Origin: Oligoflexia bacterium | GTDB lineage: Bacteria; Bdellovibrionota; UBA1018 | Assembly (NCBI GenBank): GCA_903895855.1 | Contig: CAITVN010000156.1 | Coordinates: 1-50,159, forward strand | Direction: 5' to 3' | Length of the DNA: 50,159 nt | Part shown: positions 15,325-24,144 of the stretch, one piece after another | Layout: each line of letters begins with the position of its first letter | Position numbering within the stretch: the stretch's first letter is position 1 | Notes under the pieces: model-generated | What the model saw: only the letters and a program-made list of their open reading frames with translations | Told to the model about the DNA's origin: nothing | Databases searched by the model: none | Position numbers and translations under genes: made by a program

Positions 15325-17925
15325 TCACTTCTCTAACTGGTTCGCCTTTTTTTGATATTTCTTGGTGACGATCTTAAACAAGTTATCTTCGAGTCCAATG
15401 CGAGTAAAATAATCGAGCGCATCGGGGGTACCTGCCGGATCAATCGCTGCACCTGAGGCTCCGCCATTGGCGCTGGTACCGAAAGAAAGGGGGCCACTGT
15501 TCTGAGAACCAGCCGAATTTGCGCCCCAATTTGAGTCATCGCCTGAGCCTTTTTTTCCGCCAGCAGCCGATCCAGCAACCTCACCGTATTTGGGTGCACC
15601 CTCTGAACCCATGAGTGAATTGTCTTTTTTGACACCGTTAGAATCGTCAGATTTTGCAGAGTTCGTTGAACCGCCGAGAGTGTTGCCCGCTGGGCTAGTT
15701 GATCCAGAAGGCGATCCGCCCTTGCCTCCATGGTCACTCAATTTGTTCGCACCCGAATCGAGTTTTGGGTTAGTTTTTGCTTCGCCATTTGAGTTTGAAT
15801 TGGCTAGCCCAATCTTCGATTGGGGGCCTTTTTTCGTGATTTCATCGCCAGCGGTTGCTCCCACTGTGTTAGCCAAACCGTTAATTGACTGCGCCGACTT
15901 TGCCTGTTCTTTTGCGAGGTCTCCAATGCTGGGGCCGACACCCGTACTTGATTGAGTATTTCCGGCGGCCTTCAGATCAGCGAACGCCGGACCTTGTCCA
16001 GAATAAGGGGCGTCGCTATCAGGTGCGTCGCAGAGTTCGGCAGATCGGCACTGTTTACAAAGTACCCTTTTGTTGGGGTCGTACACTTCGGGTTTGAAGT
16101 CTTTACAGCTGTATTTTCCGTATCCAGCTGAAGTGTTACAGGTGCAACAAGTGGCAACCAACCCTCCAGCCGCTTTTTGGTACTCGTCTTCGCTTTGGTA
16201 CATCAGCACTCCATCGGGGGTGCAAACGTCAAGTGGGTAAGTCTGTGGAGGTGAACTGGCATCATCGCTGCAGCCGATTGACAAGAGCGCATTTGCCAAT
16301 ATGACAGCGATCAAGAGGAAAAACTTCTCTAGCACTTTGAGTTTAGGTGCTTCTTTTCGACTTGTGTGGCGCTTACGGCTTCGTCTGAGAAAACCGAAGA
16401 CGAACGGCAACCCTGAAAAGTAGAACGACGTATTTTTAGGCTTCGGAACAAGCATCATATCGGGGTGAGGTTTTTCATCAAGATTTTTTGGCCACGGGCC
16501 TTCAAATAAGGGCTTTCCTTTGAGAACACTGCTGTTAATCAATTTTTCATATAATTTTTTTATTTCAGAGGTGTCGGCCGAGTCGTTCACAAAGCTCGGG
16601 CTACTGACGTCGGCATTTGGAAAGAGACATTTTTTGAACCCCTTAATGCCCTCACGTTTTGCTATTTTTTTGGTGGTTGATTCTTTACAGCACCAACCCA
16701 CCCAGCAATCACATTCGTCGTAAACTCTTTTTTTTGCGTAGGCATAAGCCTCGGTCATGCACTTGTCGACGGCACTCACAATAGGATTGCTCGAAGCCGC
16801 CGCGCTAGAATTGTTTGCTGGTTCTAGTAACGCCGCAAGGGTTGACTTCGTTCTTTCAGTGACTTCGCACTGGGCGAGCTTAGTGAAGTAGGTCTCGAGG
16901 CTCGTTCTCGCGCTCGCCAATCTGCAGAATGAAGCGAGCGGCACAGAACTGGTGGTGTCTTCGTACTTAGTCATTAGGGCATTGATTTCTGCCGTCAATC
17001 CGATTTTTCTTAGGTAGGCTGCTTGTAGCTCGAGTTCGGGTTTAGGGGTGCAGTAATTGATGCCGAATCGAAACAGTGTCGGATCTAATGTCGAGCTACC
17101 CTCAACATCGTTTGAGGCGTCAATACCCAAAATTTCTTTTGATCTCGCGATGGCTTTTTTACGCAACTCTTCATATCCGGGAATACCGGTTTCGGCCATT
17201 TCTGGAAAAGCGCTGAGGGTACTGGCCGGTAAATCATTTTTATTAATAGAAACCGCTTTTGAGATACACAGTGGTGATTCAAGCAATAACTGGTGTTTGG
17301 TTTCAATCGATGTGATGACTTCGGCAGTGTGGTAGCGAAGAACGGCCATCTCTAGACCCATTCGATAAGAGTCGACCAGACTCATGATGGGTTTGACCCA
17401 AATATCTGGGTTTGGGTCCTTAGGCTCTTGGGCTTTTGCACAGCTTTTTCCTAAGTGATTAGTTTTTGTTTCTGGCTGGGGCCACAGTAAGTCGCAAGCA
17501 ACGCGAGGAGTGCCGTCTGATCGAGAGATTTTGCCGCCTTTTTCACAAATCGATTGTATTGTTTTGCATTCGCCTTCTTCGCATTTAGCGTACGGATCTA
17601 CACTCCATCCGTTGTATTTACAATAAATCGAGATTGCCGTTTTTCTTTCAATCTCTTTGGTAATCTCAATGTGCAACGGCGAGGGGTCAGATAGTTTTGG
17701 TTGATTTTTGGGTAAGAGTAATCCGCAGGGCATGAAGTCTACCCGCCTGCCTTTTCCTAAGAGTTCAGGATCGGTTAAGCAAGGGGCAGTGATGAGCTCC
17801 GGAGCTAATTTTGGGGCTTCACCAGCTGCGACCGTGCTAAAAAAAGATCGGTCGGCACCGAGAGGCCATCGGCAAACAATGGTAAATAAAACAGCCACAC
17901 CAACGAAAGTTCGCCTAATTGTCAT
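15325..17925 (-). CDS. large Cys-rich exported protein that reads like two secreted proteins joined
   Basis: An 866-residue protein. ATG at 17925 has a G-rich ribosome site and starts a signal peptide (MTIRRTFVGVAVLFTIVC). Residues about 30-500 are Cys-rich, with CDCWVGWCC and CKYNGW...CEEGEC pairs. Then comes a short hydrophobic stretch followed by arginines (FYFSGLPFVFGFLRRSRKRH), which looks like a C-terminal sorting or anchor tail, and directly after it a second signal-like segment (FFLLIAVILANALLSIGC, Cys552) followed by a new Cys-rich domain (CCTCN, CKQC) and a 170-residue Ser/Gly/Asn-rich tail. No start signal for a separate second gene is evident. I do not recognise a family. Its divergent neighbour at 18114 also has a Ser/Gly-rich tail. 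Confidence 0.75.
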   Translation of the reverse strand: MTIRRTFVGVAVLFTIVCRWPLGADRSFFSTVAAGEAPKLAPELITAPCLTDPELLGKGRRVDFMPCGLLLPKNQPKLSDPSPLHIEITKEIERKTAISIYCKYNGWSVDPYAKCEEGECKTIQSICEKGGKISRSDGTPRVACDLLWPQPETKTNHLGKSCAKAQEPKDPNPDIWVKPIMSLVDSYRMGLEMAVLRYHTAEVITSIETKHQLLLESPLCISKAVSINKNDLPASTLSAFPEMAETGIPGYEELRKKAIARSKEILGIDASNDVEGSSTLDPTLFRFGINYCTPKPELELQAAYLRKIGLTAEINALMTKYEDTTSSVPLASFCRLASARTSLETYFTKLAQCEVTERTKSTLAALLEPANNSSAAASSNPIVSAVDKCMTEAYAYAKKRVYDECDCWVGWCCKESTTKKIAKREGIKGFKKCLFPNADVSSPSFVNDSADTSEIKKLYEKLINSSVLKGKPLFEGPWPKNLDEKPHPDMMLVPKPKNTSFYFSGLPFVFGFLRRSRKRHTSRKEAPKLKVLEKFFLLIAVILANALLSIGCSDDASSPPQTYPLDVCTPDGVLMYQSEDEYQKAAGGLVATCCTCNTSAGYGKYSCKDFKPEVYDPNKRVLCKQCRSAELCDAPDSDAPYSGQGPAFADLKAAGNTQSSTGVGPSIGDLAKEQAKSAQSINGLANTVGATAGDEITKKGPQSKIGLANSNSNGEAKTNPKLDSGANKLSDHGGKGGSPSGSTSPAGNTLGGSTNSAKSDDSNGVKKDNSLMGSEGAPKYGEVAGSAAGGKKGSGDDSNWGANSAGSQNSGPLSFGTSANGGASGAAIDPAGTPDALDYFTRIGLEDNLFKIVTKKYQKKANQLEK

Positions 17926-18085
17926 TTCACACCCCGCCTCAGAACTGAGTGTAACATGGTCAAAGTGCATCGCGCAATTGGCACTATTTTAGAGAATGTC
18001 AATCGAGACACATGAAGTTACCTATGGTGTGGCTTTTAGTTTAAATTTGAGTAGACTATTGAGAGAAGATTCAAAGTACACTGAC

Positions 18086-18105
18086 TTTTTTTTTTGGGGG
18101 GGGGG
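18086..18105 (+). repeat. T10-G10 homopolymer tract just upstream of a start codon
   Basis: Ten T (18086-18095) followed by ten G (18096-18105), eight bases before ATG 18114. Long poly-G tracts mutate by slipped-strand mispairing. Here the G-run also sits at ribosome-site distance. No stop codon lies between the tract and the ATG in the downstream frame, so a one-base deletion would join the gene to the upstream open frame that starts at ATG 17996. Confidence 0.8.
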
Positions 18106-18113
18106 CTTTCGCG

Positions 18114-18689
18114 ATGATGAGCATGTCGGTTATCTGGACAGTTGTTTTGTTCTGGCCTTTGACTTGTGTGGCCGGCTCTTTGGTTGATGCTGAGCAAGCA
18201 GAGCAAAGTGCGAGGGCTCGATACCACTTAGAGCTGAGAAAAATGGCGGGAACTGAGACCGCTGCAGACAGAACTTCTCTTTACAATAAGATCGTCTTGC
18301 CTGTTCGAATTGAGAATGACCGGACTCAATCACAGATGTATTCAAATATAAAATCAGGCATTGTTGAGGTCTCGAAAAAGCGACTGGGTAACACGGGTAC
18401 CCAAGTGTTTAATCACCAAGATGAGCCAGGCTCAGAAAAACCAGAGGTTTTGACCCAGAAACCAAAGACCCCCATCGCAAAGCCTGATTGGTTGTCGAGT
18501 GATCGAGTCAGTGGCACACAAGCCAAGGGAGGGTCTGCAGCCGGCTCACTTCCTTCTACCCAGACTTCGGGCGGTTCAATTCGAAGGTCTTCGGGGTCAA
18601 GTAAATCGGGAACCCCAGATCAAGGCTTGCAGCTTGATGGCAAGACCTTGCCTGATTCTCTAGATTTTTCGAATGCGCCAAAGAAGTAG
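18114..18689 (+). CDS. secreted protein of unknown function, possibly phase-variable
   Basis: A 191-residue protein. ATGs at 18114, 18117 and 18123 are all possible; the signal peptide (SVIWTVVLFWPLTCVAGS) fits any of them. The mature part begins with a helical, charged region (DAEQAEQSARARYHLELRKM) and ends in a low-complexity Ser/Gly/Lys stretch. No enzyme motif. The T10-G10 tract directly before the start suggests switching of expression. It is divergent from the very large Cys-rich protein, which has a similar Ser/Gly-rich tail, so the two may be cell-surface partners; that is inference. Confidence 0.6.
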   Translation: MMSMSVIWTVVLFWPLTCVAGSLVDAEQAEQSARARYHLELRKMAGTETAADRTSLYNKIVLPVRIENDRTQSQMYSNIKSGIVEVSKKRLGNTGTQVFNHQDEPGSEKPEVLTQKPKTPIAKPDWLSSDRVSGTQAKGGSAAGSLPSTQTSGGSIRRSSGSSKSGTPDQGLQLDGKTLPDSLDFSNAPKK

Positions 18690-18750
18690 GTAGTTTGAAA
18701 AATAGCTGTCAGGTCGGAGCTATCGGCTATCAGTGATGAGCTGCCAGTGA

Positions 18751-19623
18751 TCAGTTGTGAGGGGTCAGGTCGAAATTATCAATAAGACGTGTTGAGCCCA
18801 GGTATCCTGCAACGAACAAGAGCGGGTGTTGAGTCGCTTGTGCTCGAATCTTGATAACAGGCTGTAAGCTTGATTGATCGCGAATTTCACAGTACTGAAT
18901 CTTGAAGTTGGGCGCACTCGCTAACGTTGCTAGGGCGATTTCAGTCAGTTCTACCGAATCTTGAATTCCACTTGCGATCGCTTTTTTAACTTCGAGGTAG
19001 CTTCGGTAAATGACAGTCGCCTCGTGTCGATCTTCAGTAGATAAGTAGCGATTGCGCGAACTCATCGCCAGGCCATCGACTTCGCGAAGAGTGGGTACTC
19101 GCTCAAGCGCGATATCGACCCCAAGGTCTCTCACCATCTTTTCAATGACGGCACATTGCTGAGCGTCTTTCTGACCAAAATACGCAACGTCGGGTTGGCA
19201 AAGGTTGAAAAGTTTCAAAACGACCGTTGCAACTCCGCGAAAGTGCCCTGGTCGAAAAGCGCCACAAAGGGGCTTTGAAACTTCGGTTTCTTCAACAAAC
19301 GTCGAAAAACCAATGGGATAAATGTCGCTCACTTCAGGTAAAAAGAGAAAATCGCATTGGGCACCTTCAAGAAGTGAGAGGTCAGCATCAAGCGTGCGAG
19401 GGTATTTCGCCAAATCTTCGTTTGGACCAAATTGAGTGGGATTGACGAAAATACTCGCAATCGTGAGGTCGCAATCATTCACTGAGCGTTCGACGAGCGA
19501 GCGGTGCCCCAGGTGCAGCGCCCCCATGGTGGGTACGAATCCGATTTTTTGGGGAAGTGACCCATTGGTCTTGAGGTTACGACGAATCTCGCGAAGTTCT
19601 TGGGGTGAACGTAAGATTTTCAC
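18751..19623 (-). CDS. panC: pantothenate synthetase
   Basis: Joins pantoate and beta-alanine with ATP to give pantothenate, in the cytoplasm. The 290-residue length is typical. The nucleotidyl-transferase signature is complete: MGALHLGH with His37 and His40, then FVNPTQFGPNEDLAKYPRTL, FGQKDAQQ and AMSSRNRYLS (the second ATP-binding block, KMSKS-like). Translation starts at GTG 19623, overlapping the coaBC stop as GTGA, so it is last in the pantothenate/CoA operon. Only a beta-alanine source (panD) and a ketopantoate reductase (panE) are missing from the cluster. Confidence 0.97.
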   Translation of the reverse strand: MKILRSPQELREIRRNLKTNGSLPQKIGFVPTMGALHLGHRSLVERSVNDCDLTIASIFVNPTQFGPNEDLAKYPRTLDADLSLLEGAQCDFLFLPEVSDIYPIGFSTFVEETEVSKPLCGAFRPGHFRGVATVVLKLFNLCQPDVAYFGQKDAQQCAVIEKMVRDLGVDIALERVPTLREVDGLAMSSRNRYLSTEDRHEATVIYRSYLEVKKAIASGIQDSVELTEIALATLASAPNFKIQYCEIRDQSSLQPVIKIRAQATQHPLLFVAGYLGSTRLIDNFDLTPHN

Positions 19624-20906
19624 TGGTTGATTTCCGGCAATTTTTCGCGCCGTGCTCGCATTTCGCCCTGAATTTCATTCAATAAGGTGTCGGCAAGCTC
19701 ACGCTTGTCAGTGAGTGGTATTTCTTTTTCTGATTTGAGACTCAAGAACCATCCGCAATTCGTGGGCGAATGAAATCCAGAGCGCAAGCTCTCACCACGT
19801 TTGGCAATCGGATTGGCAAAGACGAAATCCAGCTTCTTTGACTTGAGCTTTTTCAATCCGTTGAGTTTAACGTCATCGGTTTCGGCCGCGAATCCAAATT
19901 TCCAGGTAGTTTTTTTCGATTTTTCGCAAAGTGTGTTCAAAACATCGACCGATGGACTGAGTTCAAGCGATAGGTGTGATCCATCAGTGAGGCGTTTTTG
20001 TTTGCTGGCTGAAGGTGAGTGCACCTTATAATCAAGCACTGCGGCGGTAGCGATAATGCCACTGGCCCGGGGTAAAAATGAGAGCGCCGCGGCTAGCATC
20101 TCTTCGGCGGTTTCAACTTCGACGAGCTCAAAACGACTCGCTTGATCGGCTTTAATCTGTGGCCGAATGACGCCTTTGTCTTTTCCGAGTACATAGAACA
20201 CTTGCGCGCCACGTTCTAGTGCCGCTTCAGCAAGCCTCGCACCCATTAGGCCTGTCGATGGATTGGTCATGTAGCGAACGGCATCGATGTAACTCACGGT
20301 TGGCCCCGCAGTGATTAAGATTTGTTCTGAACTCAAATCTTGGGGTGTGGGTTGCACTGGTTTCTTGAGAGTGCTTTCAAAAAACGAATCAATGCGATGG
20401 CGCAGAGTTTGAATCGACGGTAGTTTGCCTTCGCCGACTTCTTGGCAAGCAAGAACTCCTGCGTCCGGAGCAATGAGAGTGAACCCTCGGGCGGTCAAAG
20501 CCGCACAGTTTGCTTGAGTCGCGGGGTTTTCCCACATCGCTGTATTCATCGAAGGGGCGAAAAGTATCGGTGAACGCGTCGCCAGCACGATCGTTGAAAG
20601 CAAGTCATCGGCGAGCCCGTGAGCCATTTTCGCGATTGAATTTGCCGAGGCAGGCGCAATCAGAATCAACTCTGGCCAACGAGCAAGGTTAATGTGTTCA
20701 GTGCCTTGAACATCCAAACCGAAAAGATTTTCGCTCACGGGGTTACCCGATAACGTTTCTAAAACAAGCGGTGAAACAAACCGCCTCGCGTTCTCGGTAA
20801 CTACACACTTGACTTCATGGCCTGCTTTCGTGAGGTCTGACACGAGGTCGGCGATCTTATAAGCAGCAATGCCGCCCGTGATGCCGATGAGAATTTTTTT
20901 ATTCAT
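19620..20906 (-). CDS. coaBC: bifunctional phosphopantothenoylcysteine decarboxylase / phosphopantothenate-cysteine ligase
   Basis: Carries out two steps of CoA synthesis: ligation of cysteine to 4'-phosphopantothenate (CoaB, C-terminal half) and decarboxylation to 4'-phosphopantetheine (CoaC, N-terminal half, FMN). CoaC residues visible: ITGGIAAYK for FMN, catalytic His71 in EHINLARW, SMNTAMW and Cys154 in LACQEVGEG. CoaB begins at about 190 with ILITAGPTVSYIDAVRYMTN, the usual NTP-binding start, then TGLMGARLAEAA and the later KKLDFVFANP. AAGGA lies upstream of the ATG. 428 residues is slightly long for the family but normal. Confidence 0.97.
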   Translation of the reverse strand: MNKKILIGITGGIAAYKIADLVSDLTKAGHEVKCVVTENARRFVSPLVLETLSGNPVSENLFGLDVQGTEHINLARWPELILIAPASANSIAKMAHGLADDLLSTIVLATRSPILFAPSMNTAMWENPATQANCAALTARGFTLIAPDAGVLACQEVGEGKLPSIQTLRHRIDSFFESTLKKPVQPTPQDLSSEQILITAGPTVSYIDAVRYMTNPSTGLMGARLAEAALERGAQVFYVLGKDKGVIRPQIKADQASRFELVEVETAEEMLAAALSFLPRASGIIATAAVLDYKVHSPSASKQKRLTDGSHLSLELSPSVDVLNTLCEKSKKTTWKFGFAAETDDVKLNGLKKLKSKKLDFVFANPIAKRGESLRSGFHSPTNCGWFLSLKSEKEIPLTDKRELADTLLNEIQGEMRARREKLPEINQ

Positions 20907-20930
20907 AAACTGCTTCCTTTACCCGAACAG

Positions 20931-21725
20931 TTAGGCATTCAAAAAACCGTATTCAACTAAACCTTCAAGTGTTAAATCTGGAGCGATTTTAATGCGTTCA
21001 TTCAATTCAAGTAAAGACGTGATGCCACCCGTGGCAATGATGGTCGCATTTCTGAGTCGCTTACCTGAATCTTTGATGAGTCGCTGAGTTAGTCCTTCGA
21101 TTAGACATTCATACCCGATCAGCACTCCACTCTGTAGTTGGGTTTCAGTGGTGTTGCCAACTGAAGACTTGGGAAGTTTCAATTCGATGGCATAGAGTTT
21201 CGCTGCCTTTGATTGAAGTGTTTTCCAGCTGATTTCAAGTCCCGGAGTGATGGCTCCACCAAAGTAGTTCGCTTCGCGGTCGATACAACAAAAAGTGGTG
21301 GCTGTGCCGGCGTCGATGATGACAAAGGGCAACTGAAACTTTCGCAGAGCACCGGCCACATTAGCTAGCCGGTCAGCTCCCAACTGTTCAGGAAAAGGCA
21401 GATCGAGTGTGAAGTCGCGTTGATGAGTATGATTAATAGATAATACGCCAACCTTCGAAAACGATTCTCTCACGGTGCGCTCAAGAGAGGGCACGACGGT
21501 TGAGACAATGACCCGAGAAAATTTTGAGCGAGAAGCCGAAAACAATTCACTGAGCAGCAAGCGGTACTCGTCGGGAGTTGATGCGGGGTCAGTGCGGTAC
21601 CGAGCTTGGTGTTTGAGCGAATACGTTCGAGTCTCGCAGTTGACATCGAAAAGCCCAGCCACTGTGTGCGTGTTTCCGATATCGAGACAAAGCCAATGAT
21701 TGATTTTACGCGTCTGTTTTTTCAT
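20931..21725 (-). CDS. coaX: type III pantothenate kinase
   Basis: Phosphorylates pantothenate, first step of CoA synthesis. The 264-residue protein has the family blocks: DIGNTHTVAGLF (phosphate-binding), EQLGADRLANVAGA, VIIDAGTATTFCCID and GGAITPGL. ATG at 21725 follows GGTGAAG and overlaps panB by 20 bases; the GTG at 21734 in the same frame is less likely. The CoaX type is not feedback-inhibited by CoA as the CoaA type is (known for the family). Confidence 0.96.
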   Translation of the reverse strand: MKKQTRKINHWLCLDIGNTHTVAGLFDVNCETRTYSLKHQARYRTDPASTPDEYRLLLSELFSASRSKFSRVIVSTVVPSLERTVRESFSKVGVLSINHTHQRDFTLDLPFPEQLGADRLANVAGALRKFQLPFVIIDAGTATTFCCIDREANYFGGAITPGLEISWKTLQSKAAKLYAIELKLPKSSVGNTTETQLQSGVLIGYECLIEGLTQRLIKDSGKRLRNATIIATGGITSLLELNERIKIAPDLTLEGLVEYGFLNA

Positions 21726-22551
21726 GCACTTCACCGGTTAATCTGATTTTCGTTTCGCTCGGTTTTCGAACCGACTCGATAAACTGTCTGGCCGCGTTTT
21801 CAATGATAACGGCAACGTTTGCGACGGGCTTTGCGAATGCAGGTGGGGGTGAGATTGAAAGCCCAATCAAGTCGTTAATCACCAGCACCTGGCCGTCACA
21901 ACCCGGGCCTGAGCCGATGCCAATGGTCGGTATGCGCAGTGTTTTTGAAATGTCGCTAGCCAAGTCGGCGGTCACGCACTCGAGTACGATGGCGAAAGCT
22001 CCGGCTTTTTCGAGCTCACGGGCAGCCGCTTTTAATTGATCTGCCTCAGACAAGACTTTTCCGTGGGTACGAAAGCCACCTTGTTGGTGCACCGATTGGG
22101 GAGTTAGGCCGATGTGAGCCATGACCGGTATGCCTGCCTCAGTCAGGCGCTGGGTGACTGCGACAGCGTGTAATCCTCCTTCAAGTTTGACTGCTTGGCA
22201 GCCAGTTTCTTGAAACGCGCGCACCGCAGAGCGAAGCGCTGTTTCTGGATCAGTAGTGGTTCCGAAGGGTAGGTCAAGAATCACGAGTGCTCGTGAACTA
22301 CCGCGAACGACTGCGGCCGTGTGTCTGATCATGTCATCTAACGTGACTGGTATCGTGGTATCAAAACCCAAGACCACATTGCCCAGGCTGTCTCCCACGA
22401 GAATCATGTCGAGACCCGCGCGATCTAAGAAGTGGCTAGTCACCACATCGTAGGCCGTGAGCATGGTGAGTTTCTCGCCTCTGTCTTTAAGGGCTTGTAA
22501 GGTTCTCAGTGTGTGACGTTTTACCTGGGTCGGCAGGTTGTGACTAGACAT
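21706..22551 (-). CDS. panB: 3-methyl-2-oxobutanoate hydroxymethyltransferase
   Basis: Adds a hydroxymethyl group from methylene-THF to 2-oxoisovalerate to give ketopantoate. The 281-residue TIM-barrel protein has MLTAYDVVTSHFLDRAG, ILVGDSLGNVVLGFDTT (metal/substrate block), KLEGG, VMAHIGLTPQSV and LVINDLIG. I chose ATG at 22551, which has GGAG ten bases upstream and gives a family-like N-terminus; the open frame runs further up into the HD gene. It overlaps both the HD gene (8 bases) and coaX (20 bases). Confidence 0.96.
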   Translation of the reverse strand: MSSHNLPTQVKRHTLRTLQALKDRGEKLTMLTAYDVVTSHFLDRAGLDMILVGDSLGNVVLGFDTTIPVTLDDMIRHTAAVVRGSSRALVILDLPFGTTTDPETALRSAVRAFQETGCQAVKLEGGLHAVAVTQRLTEAGIPVMAHIGLTPQSVHQQGGFRTHGKVLSEADQLKAAARELEKAGAFAIVLECVTADLASDISKTLRIPTIGIGSGPGCDGQVLVINDLIGLSISPPPAFAKPVANVAVIIENAARQFIESVRKPSETKIRLTGEVHEKTDA

Positions 22552-24019
22552 GTTTAAAGAGCTCCAATCCTTCTTCACTATCGTTCGCGTCTTCATATTT
22601 TAGTGGCGCATTTCGGCCTTGATATCGACATTCGTGAAAGCGCTCTGGGGGCACGTAAAGGCGGGTGATTGACCGCTTTTCGCTATATTTTGTGTACAAG
22701 TCGGTACACTGTTCAAGTGGAATAAAACTCACGGCGCTATAGTGATTGTCGTAGCGAACAAAGATGGGGTGCCCAGGTTTTCTAAAATATTTTGACACCT
22801 CGCCTGTAGACGTGGCTTGAATGGAATGAATTTCTTGAGCCTTGAGGTCTTTTTCGATTTTACTGAGTAACCGGGCTTGCTCATTGGTGGCCATTTTTGT
22901 GGCGGGAATGCCCGAGTGCAGTTCTGCAAGCATGCGGTACGGGCGCTTCTCAATGATTCGCCGGGCCCAAATGTTTTTACTTTGATTGAGGTGCGAGTAT
23001 AAGTGCGCATCGTTACATTCGCCGTACTTTTCAATATCAGCTGGCAAGACGTACTCGCATTTGTCTGAGCCCAAGTATTGGCCGAGCATGGCGTCGTACA
23101 CGACGCTCTTATAATGAAAATAAACCATCAAGAACATGTGGTAGCGCGATAAAAGAAAATCTTCAAAACTGTAGAGCGCGCGGTGCTGCAAAGCTAGGTA
23201 ACATTTCGAGTGCTTAATGTGACAGCTCAAATTTCCAAGCAACCAATCGAAATCGAATTGGCCGTAGCTAACCCCGGCAAAGTAACTGTCTCGCCTTAGG
23301 TAATCCATGCGGTCGGCATCAAGCTCGCTAGAAATGAGTTGACTTAAAATTGGCCGAAAATCGATTCGTTCGCTCGAGCCAGAGCTAGAACTTGAGCCGT
23401 CGATGGTTTCAAAGAAAAAATCATCATTATCAGTGTAAGAATCAAATTGATTGGTGATGAGACTAGCCACGTGCCAGGGGGTAAACCCATTTTGCGCCCC
23501 GGCAGTTTCAATGAGTTTTGTAAGCGGCGAGTCGAGAATGATCTTTAACGTGTAATCTTCGTGGGTGGCTTGGCGGCTAGAAGTCGGCTTTGTTTTGCCC
23601 ACGGCCGCTTTTGCCCCTGCCGGCGGTTGGGGAATCGCTAGTTTCTTTAGTTCTGGCATCGCAAATTCAGTGGTGTGCGATAATGGCCCGTGCCCGATAT
23701 CATGCAAAAGTGCTGCTAGCCTGACGACTGCGCGAAAACGCGCGTGTGATTTGTGATAAGTTTCGAAAAGCCTCAACCGATCAGGGGTGAAGCCACCGCT
23801 TGAACGCGGCCCTCCGAAGACGGTATCGAAGGCTTTGGTTGCGGTCTCCATCGCGCCGAGGCTGTGTACGTAGCGATTGTGGGTGGCGGTCGGAAACGAG
23901 TACTCGGCAAAGCCCAGCTGCTTAATCTGGCGAAGCCTTTGAAAAAAGAGCGAGTCGATGATCGGCAGCTCAGTTCGGCTGATGACAATAGACCCGTGAA
24001 TGACGTCTCTGATTTCCAT
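22544..24019 (-). CDS. HD-superfamily phosphohydrolase (dGTPase/SAMHD1-like)
   Basis: A 491-residue HD-domain protein of the COG1078 type, related to SAMHD1 and dGTP triphosphohydrolases. It starts with the family's MEIRDVIHGSI and has RLRQIKQLGFAEYSFPTATH, RYVHSLG and the metal-binding LLHDIGHGPLSHTTEF. Later D-rich blocks (DADRMDYLRRDSYFAGV) complete the site. It heads the pantothenate/CoA operon and overlaps panB, with GAGGTGAAG before the ATG. Its substrate is unknown; in this operon a nucleotide or CoA-related phosphohydrolase role is possible but unsupported beyond position. A Ser-rich stretch (GSSSSSGSSER) is an insert. Confidence 0.87.
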   Translation of the reverse strand: MEIRDVIHGSIVISRTELPIIDSLFFQRLRQIKQLGFAEYSFPTATHNRYVHSLGAMETATKAFDTVFGGPRSSGGFTPDRLRLFETYHKSHARFRAVVRLAALLHDIGHGPLSHTTEFAMPELKKLAIPQPPAGAKAAVGKTKPTSSRQATHEDYTLKIILDSPLTKLIETAGAQNGFTPWHVASLITNQFDSYTDNDDFFFETIDGSSSSSGSSERIDFRPILSQLISSELDADRMDYLRRDSYFAGVSYGQFDFDWLLGNLSCHIKHSKCYLALQHRALYSFEDFLLSRYHMFLMVYFHYKSVVYDAMLGQYLGSDKCEYVLPADIEKYGECNDAHLYSHLNQSKNIWARRIIEKRPYRMLAELHSGIPATKMATNEQARLLSKIEKDLKAQEIHSIQATSTGEVSKYFRKPGHPIFVRYDNHYSAVSFIPLEQCTDLYTKYSEKRSITRLYVPPERFHECRYQGRNAPLKYEDANDSEEGLELFKHV

Positions 24020-24040
24020 TGATCTTCACCTCGAAAAATT

Positions 24041-24090
24041 AAAAAGCCCCCACTATTTCACTAGCCGAAGACTAGATGATAGAGGAGGCT
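24041..24090 (-). terminator. Rho-independent terminator after the histone-like gene
   Basis: Read on the minus strand, AGCCTCC(T)CTAT and CTAG pair with CTAG, ATAG and TGGGGGCT around a TTCG-containing loop, followed by T5. It ends the histone-like gene's transcript and lies before the HD gene's start, so the HD/pan/coa operon needs its own promoter or readthrough. Confidence 0.65.
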
Positions 24091-24144
24091 TGATTCAATC
24101 TTTAAATGCTTAAATCTCTCTCAAAAACGCAAAAATCTTGAATT

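Noticed and set aside
15333..15737. 134-codon open frame on the minus strand inside the large Cys-rich gene
   Set aside because: It is a shadow of the low-complexity Ser/Gly/Asn coding region in another frame.
18708..18780. Direct repeat GTCAGGTCG with similar flanks at 18708 and 18764
   Set aside because: Only short and imperfect, and the second copy is in the panC coding end; not enough for an element.
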